Below are positions 36,404 through 47,305 of a stretch of DNA of 64,000 nt, one piece after another. Source of the DNA: Phragmites australis (taxonomy: Eukaryota > Streptophyta > Magnoliopsida > Poales > Poaceae); NCBI RefSeq assembly GCF_958298935.1, contig NC_084942.1, forward strand, positions 18,669,501 through 18,733,500, given 5' to 3'. The notes below the pieces were generated by a model. It ran no database searches, had not been told where the DNA came from, and worked only from the letters and a program-made list of their open reading frames with translations. Position numbers and translations under genes: made by a program. Positions within the stretch are counted from its first letter, which is position 1, and each line of letters begins with the position of its first letter.

Positions 36404-36953
36404 TGAATCATGAAGACTAGCATCTGGAAAGAGCTCTCATGTACAAAACAGCATAGACCAGACAAAACCCAGGCATCATCACGTTATCGTACAATGCTAC
36501 AGTCTGACACGGTGCAGTAAGCACCGGATACAGAGTAACCAGTGTCAATTACGACCTGATCAACTGACTGGATTGATCACAAGGCACAAGCACAGGCGAT
36601 GCTGCTGCGAACATTATCCAGACCAGGACATAGATCAAGAATCTACATAGCACTAAGCAACAAGACTGCATAAACATCTAATTCACATTACATCCAAGCA
36701 TGGATTTCTACACGAATTCCCACATCTTGTGTTACCCATGTTCCTCAGAACCTAAATTGCATGAACTGGTTCATATGAGCAAAACAATCTACCCATGGAA
36801 ACAAGTTCATGTTGAATTCTGAATAGACGTACCTTGAGTCACAAAGTCCACAGAACCATGGCTACTAACTGGGCCAAACATAACATACAGCCACTAGATA
36901 TAATGGATGGTATAGCTACATCTATATTTGTAGACAAGTGAGTAAAGAAACGG
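36404..36953 (-). other. Spacer holding the 3' untranslated region of the GRAS gene
   Basis: This is unique sequence with no open frame. Since the GRAS coding region ends at 36954 on the minus strand, the 3' untranslated region and poly(A) site should fall here. I see no classical AATAAA close to the stop. Confidence 0.45.
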
Positions 36954-39113
36954 TTAAAAATAAGAGCCAGAATCATTTGCCACCCATGTCGAGATGGCAT
37001 AGAGGATGCGCCCCTTCCATCCCTGCAAGAGCCATTGGTGATCTACATCAATCACAAAGTCCTTATGGTAGCAATTCTTGACCTTGTTTCGCACTATCTG
37101 CACGATTTCTGGATTCAATGGCAGCTGCTTCAAGCCTGCTCGTTGATTCCGCATCTGCCATTGCTTATACGTCTCAGGACGCTCCACCCGATCTGTACCT
37201 TCACAAGCAATGACATTCAGTGCAGACCGCCCAAAGATGTTCTGCTCAATCAGCATCCTCTGGTCGCTGTCCTTTGGGGTGGTTGTGTCCAGAACATCAA
37301 ACAAGGCCGAGTAAAAGAACATAGCCTCCCGGAACCGTGTCACGAAGAATGGGGCACTGAATGAGCCATTCACAATTGCATGGATGAACGTATGAGGCCG
37401 CAACTTCCTGATGTTATTGAGCACGATATCCCTTGGACTTTCAATCACAACACTCTCATCCATCAAGTTCTTGAACTGATACAGGCAGTTCACGATGAGC
37501 ACCTCATCTGGATCGATGTTCAGCTCCTCCATGCGGATGGATTCCATCTTAGATGCCGCGATCGCCTGATACTTGAATGGCACACCAAACTCATGGGCAT
37601 ATTTACCAAGGCGGCGCCCTGTCTCCTCAATGCGCTCAGCCGGGCGGAACCCAGGTTGGGGGAGGTCAATGCCGGTAATCCTCACCTCCGGCGGCCCACC
37701 CTCCCTATCTGCTATATGTCGCAGGAAGCATGGCCACTGGAACCCATACTGTATACCATAATCGACAATATGTATCTTTTTCTTACCCAGGGAGGCATTG
37801 TAGATCGTGTGATTTGAGAATATGAAGACCACTTTCTTGAAGCAGATGGCGGCCATGTACAGCAGGTACGCTTGGAGGAACGCCACAGCCGAGGTGCGCT
37901 TCGCCATGAGCGACTGGTACACCATGCTGCCAGTGCCAGCGAGCCGGGCCTGCAGGCCCTCAGCGAAGCAGTGCGCCAAGCGCTGCGTCGCGTCCCCCTG
38001 CGGGGTGGCGTGCTGCTTGATCTGCTTGAGCAGCTCGGTGGCGCTGCGGCGGTCGTCCGTGGCCACGGCCTGCGCACAGTGGATGAGCAGGGTGCGCAGG
38101 TCCACAACCTCCCTCCCGCCGCGCCGCCCTTTCGCCTTCCCGTTCCCGGCCTTCCCACCCTCGTTCTTGTCCGCCTCCTCCTGCATGGCGATCCGCAGCT
38201 TCTGCATCTGCTCGACGCACATCTCGTGGGAGGGCATCATGATCTTGTCGAACATGTCCCGCGCGGCGTCGTCCTCCCCCTGCACCGCGCTCTGCTTGCT
38301 GTTCCTGCCGCCCTCGAGCTCCAGCAAATCGTCGTCGTACGGGTTCTTGCGGCCCCGACCGCCGCCGCCTCCAGGCATCGCATCGACAGCCTCCTCCTTC
38401 ATGCTCACCGCCACAGCTGGCGCCGCGGGAGGAGCAGGGGCACCGCCGTTGAATCCGACCGCGATCTTGTCCTCGCTAGGCAGGAACTTGTTGGACCCCT
38501 GGACGCCGCCCCTTTGGAAGTCCCCCGACGAGTAGGAGGGCGCGTCGAAGTCGATGACGAGCTTGTCCTCGCTGGGCAGGAACTTGTTGGCCTCCTCCAT
38601 GCCCTTGAGGAAGGCGGAGCTCATGAAGTCGGAGTTGGCGCTGGCGCTGAAGAAGGCTGCTGGGCCGAGGTCGACCTCGAAGCTGGTGGGGTAGGAGTTG
38701 ACGGCTGCGGGGGTGAGGGGCGCGGAGGCGTCGAAGGCGACGTCGGAGGAGGAGCAGGAGGGGTGGGTGTTGCCGCTGCTGCCGCTTGGGGTGGTGGCGT
38801 CGTCTGAGAGGATGTCGAGGAAGGGCTGCTGGGCCTGGATGAGGGCGGGGTGGTCGGGGTAGTCGTAGAAGAACTTGTCGTCGATGTCCTCCTCCATGAG
38901 CATGCGGGAGATGTAGGGGAGCACGAGGTCCTCCGGAGAGCCGGCGGTCCCGCCCCCGCCGTTGCCGGCGGGGGAGGGCTGCTGCTCGTTGTGAGGCGTG
39001 GGCGGGAGGTCTAGGTAGGAGGAGGGGGAGGCCGGGGTGAGGTCGGAGAGGTAGAGAAAGAGGTCGTCGGCGCCGGAGCCAGGGGAGGGGGAGGGGTCGT
39101 AAGAGGAGCCCAT
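36954..39113 (-). CDS. GRAS transcription factor, LISCL (SCL9/SCL14/SCL33-like)
   Basis: This intronless frame of 719 residues reads from ATG at 39113 to a stop at 36954. The C-terminal GRAS domain (about 336-713) is complete: leucine-rich region I starting VVDLRTLLIHCAQAV (336-350), a VHIID-type motif IHIVDYGIQYGFQWP (447-461), the second leucine-rich region around 490-535, PFYRE (starting near SPRDIVLNNIRKLRPHTF, 559-576), RVERP (642-646), and SAW ending WLLQGWKGRILYAISTWV (694-711). The N-terminal part is disordered, with the acidic motif LPYISRMLMEEDIDDKFFYD (65-84) typical of the LISCL branch. NKFLPSEDK occurs twice (176-184 and 208-216). GRAS proteins act in the nucleus, usually through partner factors. 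Arabidopsis SCL14 works with class II TGA factors in the detoxification response; a similar role here is inference. No break is visible; length and motifs match the family. Confidence 0.95.
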   Translation of the reverse strand: MGSSYDPSPSPGSGADDLFLYLSDLTPASPSSYLDLPPTPHNEQQPSPAGNGGGGTAGSPEDLVLPYISRMLMEEDIDDKFFYDYPDHPALIQAQQPFLDILSDDATTPSGSSGNTHPSCSSSDVAFDASAPLTPAAVNSYPTSFEVDLGPAAFFSASANSDFMSSAFLKGMEEANKFLPSEDKLVIDFDAPSYSSGDFQRGGVQGSNKFLPSEDKIAVGFNGGAPAPPAAPAVAVSMKEEAVDAMPGGGGGRGRKNPYDDDLLELEGGRNSKQSAVQGEDDAARDMFDKIMMPSHEMCVEQMQKLRIAMQEEADKNEGGKAGNGKAKGRRGGREVVDLRTLLIHCAQAVATDDRRSATELLKQIKQHATPQGDATQRLAHCFAEGLQARLAGTGSMVYQSLMAKRTSAVAFLQAYLLYMAAICFKKVVFIFSNHTIYNASLGKKKIHIVDYGIQYGFQWPCFLRHIADREGGPPEVRITGIDLPQPGFRPAERIEETGRRLGKYAHEFGVPFKYQAIAASKMESIRMEELNIDPDEVLIVNCLYQFKNLMDESVVIESPRDIVLNNIRKLRPHTFIHAIVNGSFSAPFFVTRFREAMFFYSALFDVLDTTTPKDSDQRMLIEQNIFGRSALNVIACEGTDRVERPETYKQWQMRNQRAGLKQLPLNPEIVQIVRNKVKNCYHKDFVIDVDHQWLLQGWKGRILYAISTWVANDSGSYF

Positions 39114-39420
39114 GGCGGCGTGGGGGTTGGTTGGGCGGGGTGAGTGGAGGAGGAGGGATTAGTGGTTTTGTAGGAGCTGGAGTGGAAGGAAGGTTCGACG
39201 AAGGCGGCGGCGGCGCAAATAGGATTGGGGGATTTGGAGATGATGAATGGAGGGAAGGAAGGGGAAGGGGATCGCGAGCCGCATGGCTCTGCGCCGCACG
39301 GCGGCCGTGGGCTCCAGTTTGGTCGGGCCTGGGCTCGGGCTCGGGCTCGGGCTTGATCTAGCACGATGAGGCCCACAGGGCTTGACCGGTCGGTGCAGGT
39401 GACCGGAGCAATGGAGTTAG
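39114..39420 (-). promoter_or_regulatory. 5' untranslated region and proximal promoter of the GRAS gene
   Basis: Directly upstream of the GRAS start on the minus strand the sequence is GC-rich, with short Pro/Ser-coding-like frames that fit an untranslated leader. There is a CGAGCC repeat (39330-39355). No clear TATA box is visible, so the start site is not assigned. Confidence 0.4.
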
Positions 39421-40750
39421 GGGTGGCAACGGATCAGGTGAGGATTAGGTGGAGCAAAAACGTACTCATCCCAATACTAAAAAATGAAACCTAATTTGAA
39501 TATGAAAATCAAATTGGATGTAAATCCACTCCCATTCTTGACCTCGGAGGGGATCCAAAACCTGATGGTAAAATCGTAGCAAAATCTAAGAGAGACACAT
39601 TGCAACGCTCCCTCCCCCTCTACGTGATCGTAATGGCATCCTACATCGTCGCGCCGCCGACAGCACCATTGTGATGATGCTCTCGGGCCTGCTGAGCTGC
39701 AGTAACAATGGTTGCATCGACTTCAGCCCTACGGACCTCCTCGCTCATGGGGTCGAAAGTAGCGTCGTCTTCTTTGACCTACGTTTCATGCAGCTCATCT
39801 GCGTCCTCCCTTGCCCTTCGCGCCCCTCGCCTCCTTCGTCATCGACATCCGCTAGGTGCCTTCTGTCGCACCCTCCCTCGCCGGCGCCGCAGGCAGCGAC
39901 ATGAAGGACAACAACCGGCATCCGCTCCACCTCACCGCAAGGGATAGGCACAGTCGCACCATCGTCTGAGATGCCCACGCACAGGTTATACTCTGTTGAC
40001 TGGGGAGGCATGGGACGACGAGGCACAAGAGGTCGCACTAGGCTCTAGCGGTGGCGGGGTGCAGCAGCTGGGGCAGGGGTGTGGTGTGTGAATGGGCAGT
40101 AAGGCCTAATGTGCCTCGGGATTTTGGAGCATGAGGTACTCGCGGGTGCAAAATAAGATGTGGACTCAAACCTAACTCACTGTCATACTTAATTGGAGTA
40201 TGTACTGGTATTCCTCACAGAAAAAGAGAGAGAGCATGCACTGGTATTCGTCACAGAAAAAAAAGAGGGAGAGAGAGCACGCACTAGTATTCCTCACAGA
40301 AAAAAAAAGCAAGCCCTGGTATTCCTCTTAGAAAAAAAAGGAGAGTATGCACTGGTATAGGCACGCTGTTGGCCTCTCAAACGTTTTTCGTCCACCGAAA
40401 TCCATCTATCAGCGACTCATTTTTTTTGCCAGAAGCTCGTATTTATCATAGCCGTTGTGCACGCAAAAAAAACCATGCTCGTCATATAAAAGTGTGGCGA
40501 ACTATGGAAGCGATCTAACAAAGCCGGAAATGGGCGCTAGCAAAGATTAGCTCAGTGGACCCGGTCACGTCTCACTTGGCGATCGATCTTAAGTTTTGCC
40601 TGCTGTTTGGACTGGTTTTTTTATGGATGCATCATGGGTCATATATCACGCATGGGCCAATTTAAAAGCACAAACTCAACGACGACGTCTATCCAATAAC
40701 AATAGGTTGTTCGGCCCTCGTGTCGCTCTCCTAAGGGCGACTTAGGTGAC
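39421..40750. other. Repeat-rich intergenic DNA upstream of the GRAS gene
   Basis: It starts with GGGGTGGCAACGGATCAGG (39419), a phrase common at the edges of grass repeats. A GC-rich middle (39600-40060) has opposed open frames and no domain. The part 40190-40360 is a separate minisatellite. Positions 40380-40750 show nothing nameable. Confidence 0.4.
40195..40360. repeat. Minisatellite of about four 35-45 bp units
   Basis: The unit is GCACTGGTATTCCTCACAG followed by an A/G-rich tail of varying length. It occurs near 40199, 40238, 40282 and, degenerate, 40311, with a final partial copy near 40349. Length variation lies mainly in the purine tail. Confidence 0.75.
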
Positions 40751-42238
40751 TTGGCCTCGCTACCCTTAGGCCCACCTTCGTGCTCAGTGTGTCCACCACA
40801 GCCACTGCCATTCGACGGTGGTGGTGGCAGTCAGCGACGGGCCAAGCGGCTCCCGTCGTGCCCTTCCTCCCTCTACTCTCTTCTTTTTTTTTCTCTTCTT
40901 CGTTCTGGCGGTCTCATGGTGCGACTTTGTCCTCCTTCTGATTTCGGTGGGCCGGATCCACACGTCGTCGACCAGATCCGTGCGTTTGCGGCTAGATCTG
41001 TGCACCGCCGGTGGGATCCGTGCATGTGCAGTCGGATCCGGACGCCATTGGCTGGATCGGGGTGTCAGTGGCCGGTTCCACACACTGTTGGCATCAGTGG
41101 CCTCCACAGGAGAGTGGTGCAGTGCGGTGCGGCGCGGTGCAACGTAGGGTAGGGTGGTGCGACAAAAGTGGCCTGTTGCAATGGTGCGGTGGCTCCCCTG
41201 CAGCAGTGTGGTGGCTCCTCTGATGCAGTGCCCTGCAGTGCGGTGCGGCGCGGTGCAACGTAGGGCAGGGTGGTGCGACAAAAGTGGCCTGTTGCAATGG
41301 TGCGGTGGCTCCCCTGCAGCAGTGTGGTGGCTCCTCTGATGCAGTGCCCTGCAGTGTAGTGGCACGATGCAATGTTGTTGTGGAGCGACTGCGATAAGAG
41401 ACGCGGTGCGGAAGCTCCCCTGGCCGTGCGTGGATCTCACCGCCATGGGTTTGACGTGGCCGATGCGCGGTTGTGGTGCAGTGGTGCGGTGTGGCAACGA
41501 CGCGCGGTTTTTGGAGGCTATCGAGGGGTATCGCCTCCCTGGCTTAGGTGTCAGTCATTGCCGGTCGCTAGGAGATGTGTATGGAGGCTGGTGGTACGGT
41601 GTTGCGTTAGTGCGGAGGCCGACGGTGCGTGTTGGTGCGGAGGGTGTCGGTGACAGTGAGGTGGCGTTGGTGCGGATCGTGTGGTGGTCGGCAGTGGTGC
41701 GCGAAGGCTCCATGCCTCGCGGCTTGGCTGTTGCTGTTGGCACTTTGGTGAGCATTGCTATCGTGGTGCCCGATGTGGTGGCCATCGAAGGTCATCGTGG
41801 CTAGATCCGATGCCCTCTCATGCAGATCTAGCGACAGTGGGGTGCTTCCCTACCTCATGTCGCTCCCCCCGTCTTGGCCACCCGATGCTTATTGGGCTCA
41901 TCCCCTTGTCGATCTATCTTCTTTCCACCTGTTTTGACCCATGGGGAGTCCAGTCGTTAGTGGTGGCCTTGTGGGCAGCATGCGCGTGAGGTGTTGGTGG
42001 CGGCTTCGATGATTGCGTTGTGCCGGTTCGAATGCATGGTTGGTGGGTGGAAGGCTCTCCGCGAAAGTCTTTCCCAGCTTGTTGTTGGCACTGATAGTCT
42101 GTTTCAGTGTTGGTTCTTAACACCTCGATCAATGTTCACACATGGAAGCTTAAGAATCGACACTGATATATTTTTAGTTCTGGTTCTTATATAACAGGCA
42201 TTGATGTGCAACTACTTTTGACTAGTTCTGTAGTAGTG
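40751..42238. mobile_element. GC-rich element with a CACTA right end; left end not found
   Basis: The right edge ends AGTTCTGTAGTAGTG (42238). Before it are subterminal units like those at 16955-17098: GTGTTGGTTCTTAAC, and the pair TTCACACATGGAAGCTTAAG and GACACTGATA. This makes it a relative of the large CACTA element. The GC-rich interior (40800-41900) carries overlapping frames on both strands with no domain. No CACTACTACA start was seen to the left, so the left end is truncated or too mutated to recognise. Confidence 0.55.
41118..41350. repeat. 116-bp tandem duplication
   Basis: A unit containing GACAAAAGTGGCCTGTTGCA (41161 and 41277) and CTGCAGCAGTGTGGTGGCTC is repeated twice with only a base or two different. 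The near identity implies a recent slippage or unequal exchange event. Surrounding sequence is rich in GTGCGGTG words. Confidence 0.85.
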
Positions 42239-42640
42239 TACACCTTGCAGCTTATTTCTATATGTCCATCTGTGCATGACACTATCAAAGAAAACAGTTT
42301 AGGTGAGACCTCTTATCTCACATTTTTTTGGAACAAAAAAAAATATGCGAGGCGCGTCCAATTAGGGCGAGACAAAAATCTCCTACGGTCCCAATTGAAA
42401 GCCATGTGTGACAAGCTACATGGTTGGAATTGTGAGAGATAGCCAGTATCTCCCACGGTTCTAGTATGATCCCGTCACATATAATATTACGACAGATCCA
42501 CTGTTGAACCGTGCGAAATACTCTAGAATCGTGGGGATACCAAATGGCCCATCTTCTCTCATATGATTTCTCTACCCCACGATGAGAAAAATAAGCTTTG
42601 TATCCCATGCTAGCTGGCCTTTAAGTTCCCATTGGCCGGC

Positions 42641-42643
<3 letters not shown>

Positions 42644-42692
<49 letters not shown>

Positions 42693-42700
42693 CCCCCCCC
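42644..42700. repeat. (CT)n microsatellite followed by a C tract
   Basis: About 23 CT units run into about 10 Cs inside the non-autonomous CACTA element, before a CT-rich leader-like stretch. Confidence 0.93.
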
Positions 42701-43609
42701 TCATTTGCCTCTCTCCTTCACCTCTTGGCTGTCGCGAGCTCCTCCGCCTCGCCTCCCCATGGCCGCTCCTCCTCCGTCGCCACCGCTAGTGCTCTCTACA
42801 CCATCTCCTTCTTATCCAAGCATGTCAGATGTAGAGGAGGAGGAGACCATGAAGGTCTTGTCAAAAGGGGACAAACTTTGAGCTCACCATTGAGTCGGAG
42901 GAGTGTAGGGAACAGGTAGGCTACGCTAGCCTAAAACAAAAAATTCTACCGTATTCACTCAAGAAATCATGCTAGTCAGAGATCATAGATCGTTACCGCT
43001 CGACGCGCGGTGTAGCGAAAGAAGAGTTGGAGTATATCAATCTAACGTCGTGCGCGTCAAATTCCTCGAGCAGCTTCTCGATCAGATCCGCGACCAGCCC
43101 TACACAAGTGGTCGTGCTCCTCGACCAACTCCAAGCAGGTGGTCGTGCTCCTCGACTAGATCCGAGAAATCCTGACTAGCTCTTAGCAGCCTACGACCAG
43201 TTCCAAGTGGTCACCGCGTGATCCTCGACCACAACGGGGAGGCCTCGATCACGAAGAGGAAGTAGTCGATTACCTTATCGACAATATAGCATGTACAGCG
43301 TTGTGATCTTCACGCAGAGAAGATTAACGCCACAATAGCAGCAGTGTCTCTACGGTATCCACATGTACAGGGATGGAATGCCGTACGCCGGTGTGCTAGC
43401 ACCGCGCGCCCAGCTAGGGATTCACATGGATTACTGAAAGAGGTGGCGGCTAGGGTTTTGTGGCAGGATCCACTCTTGCACCCATGGCTCCTCCTCTTAT
43501 TTAGAGTACGCTAATGAACCTTTAATCATATTAAAACCCATTATGACTCTAAATCCTAATGGACCTTTAATCATATTAAATCTCACTCGCAGATCCAATC
43601 CGTATATGT

Positions 43610-43986
43610 GATCGCCTCTAGGGCATATCACCTACAAGGAGGCCAATGACAATGAGGACTTCGACATGTGGTGGGAGGGTACTTGGTCACCACCAAGTTC
43701 GGGTGAGGAGACTATACCACTTCACTCCAACGAGGAGGAGAAAAAGGATGAGGAGGATGAAGAGGAGGAGGCTGATGATGCATCCGTCAGCAGCAACTTG
43801 CACTCAGAGGTGGAGGCCGGTGGTGAGGAGGCTGGCAGTGAGGAGAAGGCCAACATCGTGGATGATACTGAGGGTGACACTAACCCTGACGGTCTCACAG
43901 GCGTGGGTAATTCCAACACCATGGGCCACACCAGCACCGAGGGCGATGCTAGCACCGAGGGTGATGACGACAGACGGCAACTCTGA
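43610..43986 (+). other. Acidic open frame inside the non-autonomous CACTA element
   Basis: After a possible acceptor (CTCTAG|GG at about 43623) an open frame includes KEANDNEDFDMWWEGTWSPP, then a run rich in Glu and Asp, then repeats of the type TSTEGDASTEGDD, ending at a stop at 43986. It resembles no family I can name. It could be the last exon of a captured gene or of a lost transposon protein; expression is unknown. Confidence 0.35.
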
Positions 43987-44439
43987 CTGCAGTGACAATG
44001 CAACCATTGGTGGTGAGCCGAGCAAGAGATGTATGATCTTTTAGGATTAGTTAGGTGTAGATGATGGCGATCCAGATTGCAAGATTTTGTATAAATCCAG
44101 ATTTTTTTTAGTAACTGATCTTTCTTTTGTTTAAATTTATAAAAGATTAGTTATTAGTTGTGACGATGGCGCCGATGAAGAAGGCTAGGATAGTGTAGCT
44201 ATGATGCAAAGATAAAATGTACCGATATTCTTTTGTGTATAATAAAAAGATCAATTTTTAAATTAAACTCACTTATGTTTAAATTATCTTATGTTCATGT
44301 GTTAATGTATGATTTAAATATCTATATTAATGTATGATTTAAATTTGATCTTGTGTTTAAATTTCGGTGCCACCTGTATATAGTAATAACAGGTTAAAAA
44401 GAATATATTTTAAAACCTAGGCATGAACACAAGTTGGAA

Positions 44440-44495
44440 CGTGGTAAGAAGGATGGGTCAGAGGTATGAGATTTTGAGTTCAAATCTCAGGCAAC
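44440..44495 (+). repeat. tRNA-like segment inside the non-autonomous CACTA element
   Basis: A B-box-like GAGTTCAAATCTC (44475-44487) is preceded by GTGGTAAGAAGGATGGGTC, similar to a tRNA D-arm region. Stems are not preserved well enough for a working tRNA. It parallels the tRNA-like segment at 3641-3715 in another CACTA element. Confidence 0.35.
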
Positions 44496-44746
44496 ACACT
44501 GGCGAAAATAGTTAAAAAAAAAGTGGGGGTGGCTTTTGGGGGCACATTTTACTATTTTTTATCCTTTTGTCTCTAGAACAAAATATCACTGCCATTTTGT
44601 CTCCCACAATTAGCGATTATCTCACACGACTACTTGCTCGTGGGAGATAATGGGTGGTAATCTCTGACGATATAAATGTAACGGCTCAAAAACCATGTGG
44701 AATGAGGTTTTCTGAGCCGTGTGAGATAAGCCTTTGTGTGATAGTG

Positions 44747-46328
44747 AACTCCATTACAATGACCTTCAAAGAGTGAGATGTTGCACGTACTCCTCCTCTT
44801 TCATCGTGCTACAGCAACACTAAAACCACAAATAATATCTTTCCTAAAAATAGCCTACAGAAAAGAGACTAACATAGTGCTGCAAACCCAATCAAGATTG
44901 TTTGCTTTTGTTTTACTCCTCCCCATCTTGTACCTGTAATCTTGGACCATCTCTTGATGACTCCTACCTCTTGGATCGGAGGCGGGTGATCAAGAAGGAT
45001 GATTGCATGTATTGTAAGATCGGGATGATAATGATGGCACACTCTTATTTCTTTTATATTTGACAACAGTTACCTGCAGGTTGAAACTCTTATTCGGCGG
45101 CATATGTACTCTTTTTAGAAAGATATTATGAATGTATAAATCGCTACACAGTGTACCATATTTGTGTACATTTCTAAAAAAAGGAAGGAATTGAACATAG
45201 TCATATGCTGAAAATTGTTACAAAATGACCTATCTGGATCTTAAACTAAATCCTAAATTACAATCCTCGGACCAATGCCACTCATCGAAAGTAAGGGAAA
45301 CGTCGTTGGAACCAAAAAAAAACTTGTGATTATGGATACGGTTGAACATTTTGTTGGTGAACAAAATAGGGAAGAAGCTTATTAGCCTCTTTCCTTGGCC
45401 AAGTGGTTATTGACATGTCGATTTCAAGGCCTCGGGACGCATATGTTGCCGAACACCATAGTAGGGTCTAGAGGCATGTATACTTTTTCAGGAAAAGTGT
45501 TTCAGATTTCAGATTGATGATGATGGCTGCCATTTTTGTCCGTAGCAACTTTTCCATCAGCTTTCCGCTGCACATTTTGGTAGTCGACGATAGGCGGCTA
45601 TAGCCACGCGTAAAATATCAGTGTCTTTTTATATTTATGTAAAAATGATTGTTGTGTGATTGCGAGACCACACCATAAGAGTCTCACATATTTGATAAAC
45701 CTGTGGAAAAACTACAGCTGCTTAGCTACCTTGGTGCGTTTGGCAGGAAAAAAAGTTTCATATTCTACTCAGAATTAGTAAAATCTCTGTCAAACAATGC
45801 TTTTAGTAAGTGATTCTATTTTATACTTTGAGGGAGAAACAGACAATTTGATTTCTCTCGTTTTGATTTCTCTCGTTTCTAAATCACTTATTTCTCATTT
45901 ACAATTGCCATTCTCTGAGAATCAAAATTCGTCCTGCTAGTCAAACGATTGTATAAAGTGATTCTGATTTACCATAGGAACATTTTAAGAAGAAATTGAA
46001 ACCAAAATATTTATAAAAAATTTAAAACTATACCAAACAAACGCGTAATTAAGAAGCAACTGAGGACGACATCTCAATGATTTACCACTCTCCCAACGTC
46101 CGGGTGTAGGGTAGCCGTCCTGTTTGGGACCATGTGTAGCTCAATATTTGTCGGAAAAGTTCAAATTACGGCCCTTTACTACAATATCAGGGCAGTTTAA
46201 ATTCATATCTTAATAGTATCAAATAATCCATTGCTCGTCCACTTTCAAGGAAACTAACTTCAGAAGGGTCTAAAGCTCTATTAGTTCCTGCTACGTACAT
46301 AAGTTAATACAGCTCACGACCGCCTAGA
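44747..46328. other. Intergenic DNA left of the tandem duplication
   Basis: No gene is supported. Positions 45400-45480 contain a tRNA-like TTGGCCAAGTGGTTATTGA without a matching B box. A MITE lies at 45731-46045. The rest is AT-rich and unremarkable. Confidence 0.45.
45731..46045. mobile_element. hAT-type MITE
   Basis: The left edge has GTGCGTTTGGCAGG and the right edge ACCAAACAAACGCG, an inverted GCGTTTG(T)TTGG-type terminus common in grass hAT MITEs. Inner inverted words (AAGTGATTCTATTTTA, AAAGTGATTCTGATT) support a foldback. A clean target duplication was not made out. Confidence 0.5.
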
Positions 46329-47035
46329 AAAGCCCTTCCATGAAACCAAAATTACAAGATTATTCTTGCATGGTTGCATTGCTCGCCGGATGTGATCGAC
46401 AGGTGGCCCAGCCGCCTGGCAGCTAGCGCAAGGCTGGGGAAGAGCCCACACGACAGCCAATGGCAGCTTGTATGTATTCATTGCTTTCCTGCTATTTGGT
46501 AAGGAAATTCTGCTAGGAGATTTTTGATCTATATTGTTTTTCTTTAATCTAACAGTTGATATGTGTAATTAAGAGAAAGAAGAATATACATGATATACAC
46601 AAGAGATCCTTTTTCTGTGAGATCGAGTCTTATAGAATTTTCTTTATGCTAATTCTACTCAGTTGGAGAAACCATACTATAATAAATATATTAATATTAA
46701 AAGACAAAGAAAAAAAAAAGAAGGAACAACATAGAACCTGCTAGTCCCACTTACATGCCAGCACAATCTCAACCCTTTCCCTCCTTCCCTACTTGGATGG
46801 CAAGATGCAAATTGTTGTTCCACCATGCATACAAATTTGATGCTTCAGGAATCGATGAAAATTCGGTTCTACGGTACATAAGCTCAAATTCCTCTCCATC
46901 CAAATAAAGTTGGAAGGGCCACACAACCATGCCCAGAATCTACAACAAAAATGATCTATCGATTATCTACTCGCTACACCCAAGAAACAAGGAGGGGTTG
47001 TGGACAGGGTGATCTACTATCCTCCTTGGAGTCTT

Positions 47036-47305
47036 TGACATATTACCTCCGCTAAAAAATAATAGAGCATATTTTTTAAAAAAAATATTAAATTTTATAT
47101 ATTTTAACTAACATTTAATTAAATTATAAGAATATCTAATGTATAAAAATTATATAATTAGTTTTATAATTCAAAATAATTCACACTACATAGATTTTAT
47201 AGCTATAAATAATATATTTTATAACAAAATCTTAGTTAAAATCTAACTTTAAAGACCAAGTCTAAAAGAAATACATCTATTATTTTAAAACAAAGAAAGT
47301 AAATA
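47036..47305. mobile_element. Stowaway-like MITE, copy in unit 1
   Basis: The left edge (TACCTCCGCTAAAAAATAATAG) and right edge (CTATTATTTTAAAACAAAGAAAGTA) are degenerate inverted repeats of the Stowaway type, flanked by TA. The same MITE lies in unit 2 at about 50939-51194, so it was present before the duplication. Confidence 0.6.

Larger units (their letters stand above)
42280..44746. mobile_element. Non-autonomous CACTA element with CACTATCA termini
   Basis: The left end starts CACTATCAAAGAAAACAG and the right end finishes CCTTTGTGTGATAGTG, so the inverted termini share CACTATCA. Subterminal words GTGAGATA/TATCTCAC and CTCCCACGGTT recur near both ends (42300-42600 and 44600-44735). The 2.47 kb body has no transposase. 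The flanking triplets (TGA and AAC) do not match, so the target duplication is lost. It starts about 40 bp after the previous CACTA end (42238). Confidence 0.72.

Noticed and set aside
37872..38807. A 311-codon plus-strand frame opposite the GRAS gene
   Set aside because: It is antisense to a well conserved GRAS protein, has GC-driven openness and shows no domain of its own.
40784..41497. His/Arg/Thr-rich minus frame of 237 codons
   Set aside because: It is built on the 116-bp tandem repeat and GTGCGGTG words, with opposed frames equally open; no domain is visible.
45400..45480. TTGGCCAAGTGGTTATTGA as a Ser or Leu tRNA gene
   Set aside because: The A-box-like start is good, but there is no GGTTCGAATCC-type B box and no closing acceptor stem.
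46556..46744. A 62-codon frame conserved perfectly in both tandem units
   Set aside because: Identity follows from the recent duplication. The frame shows no family resemblance and overlaps a dispersed repeat also seen at 1720-1890.
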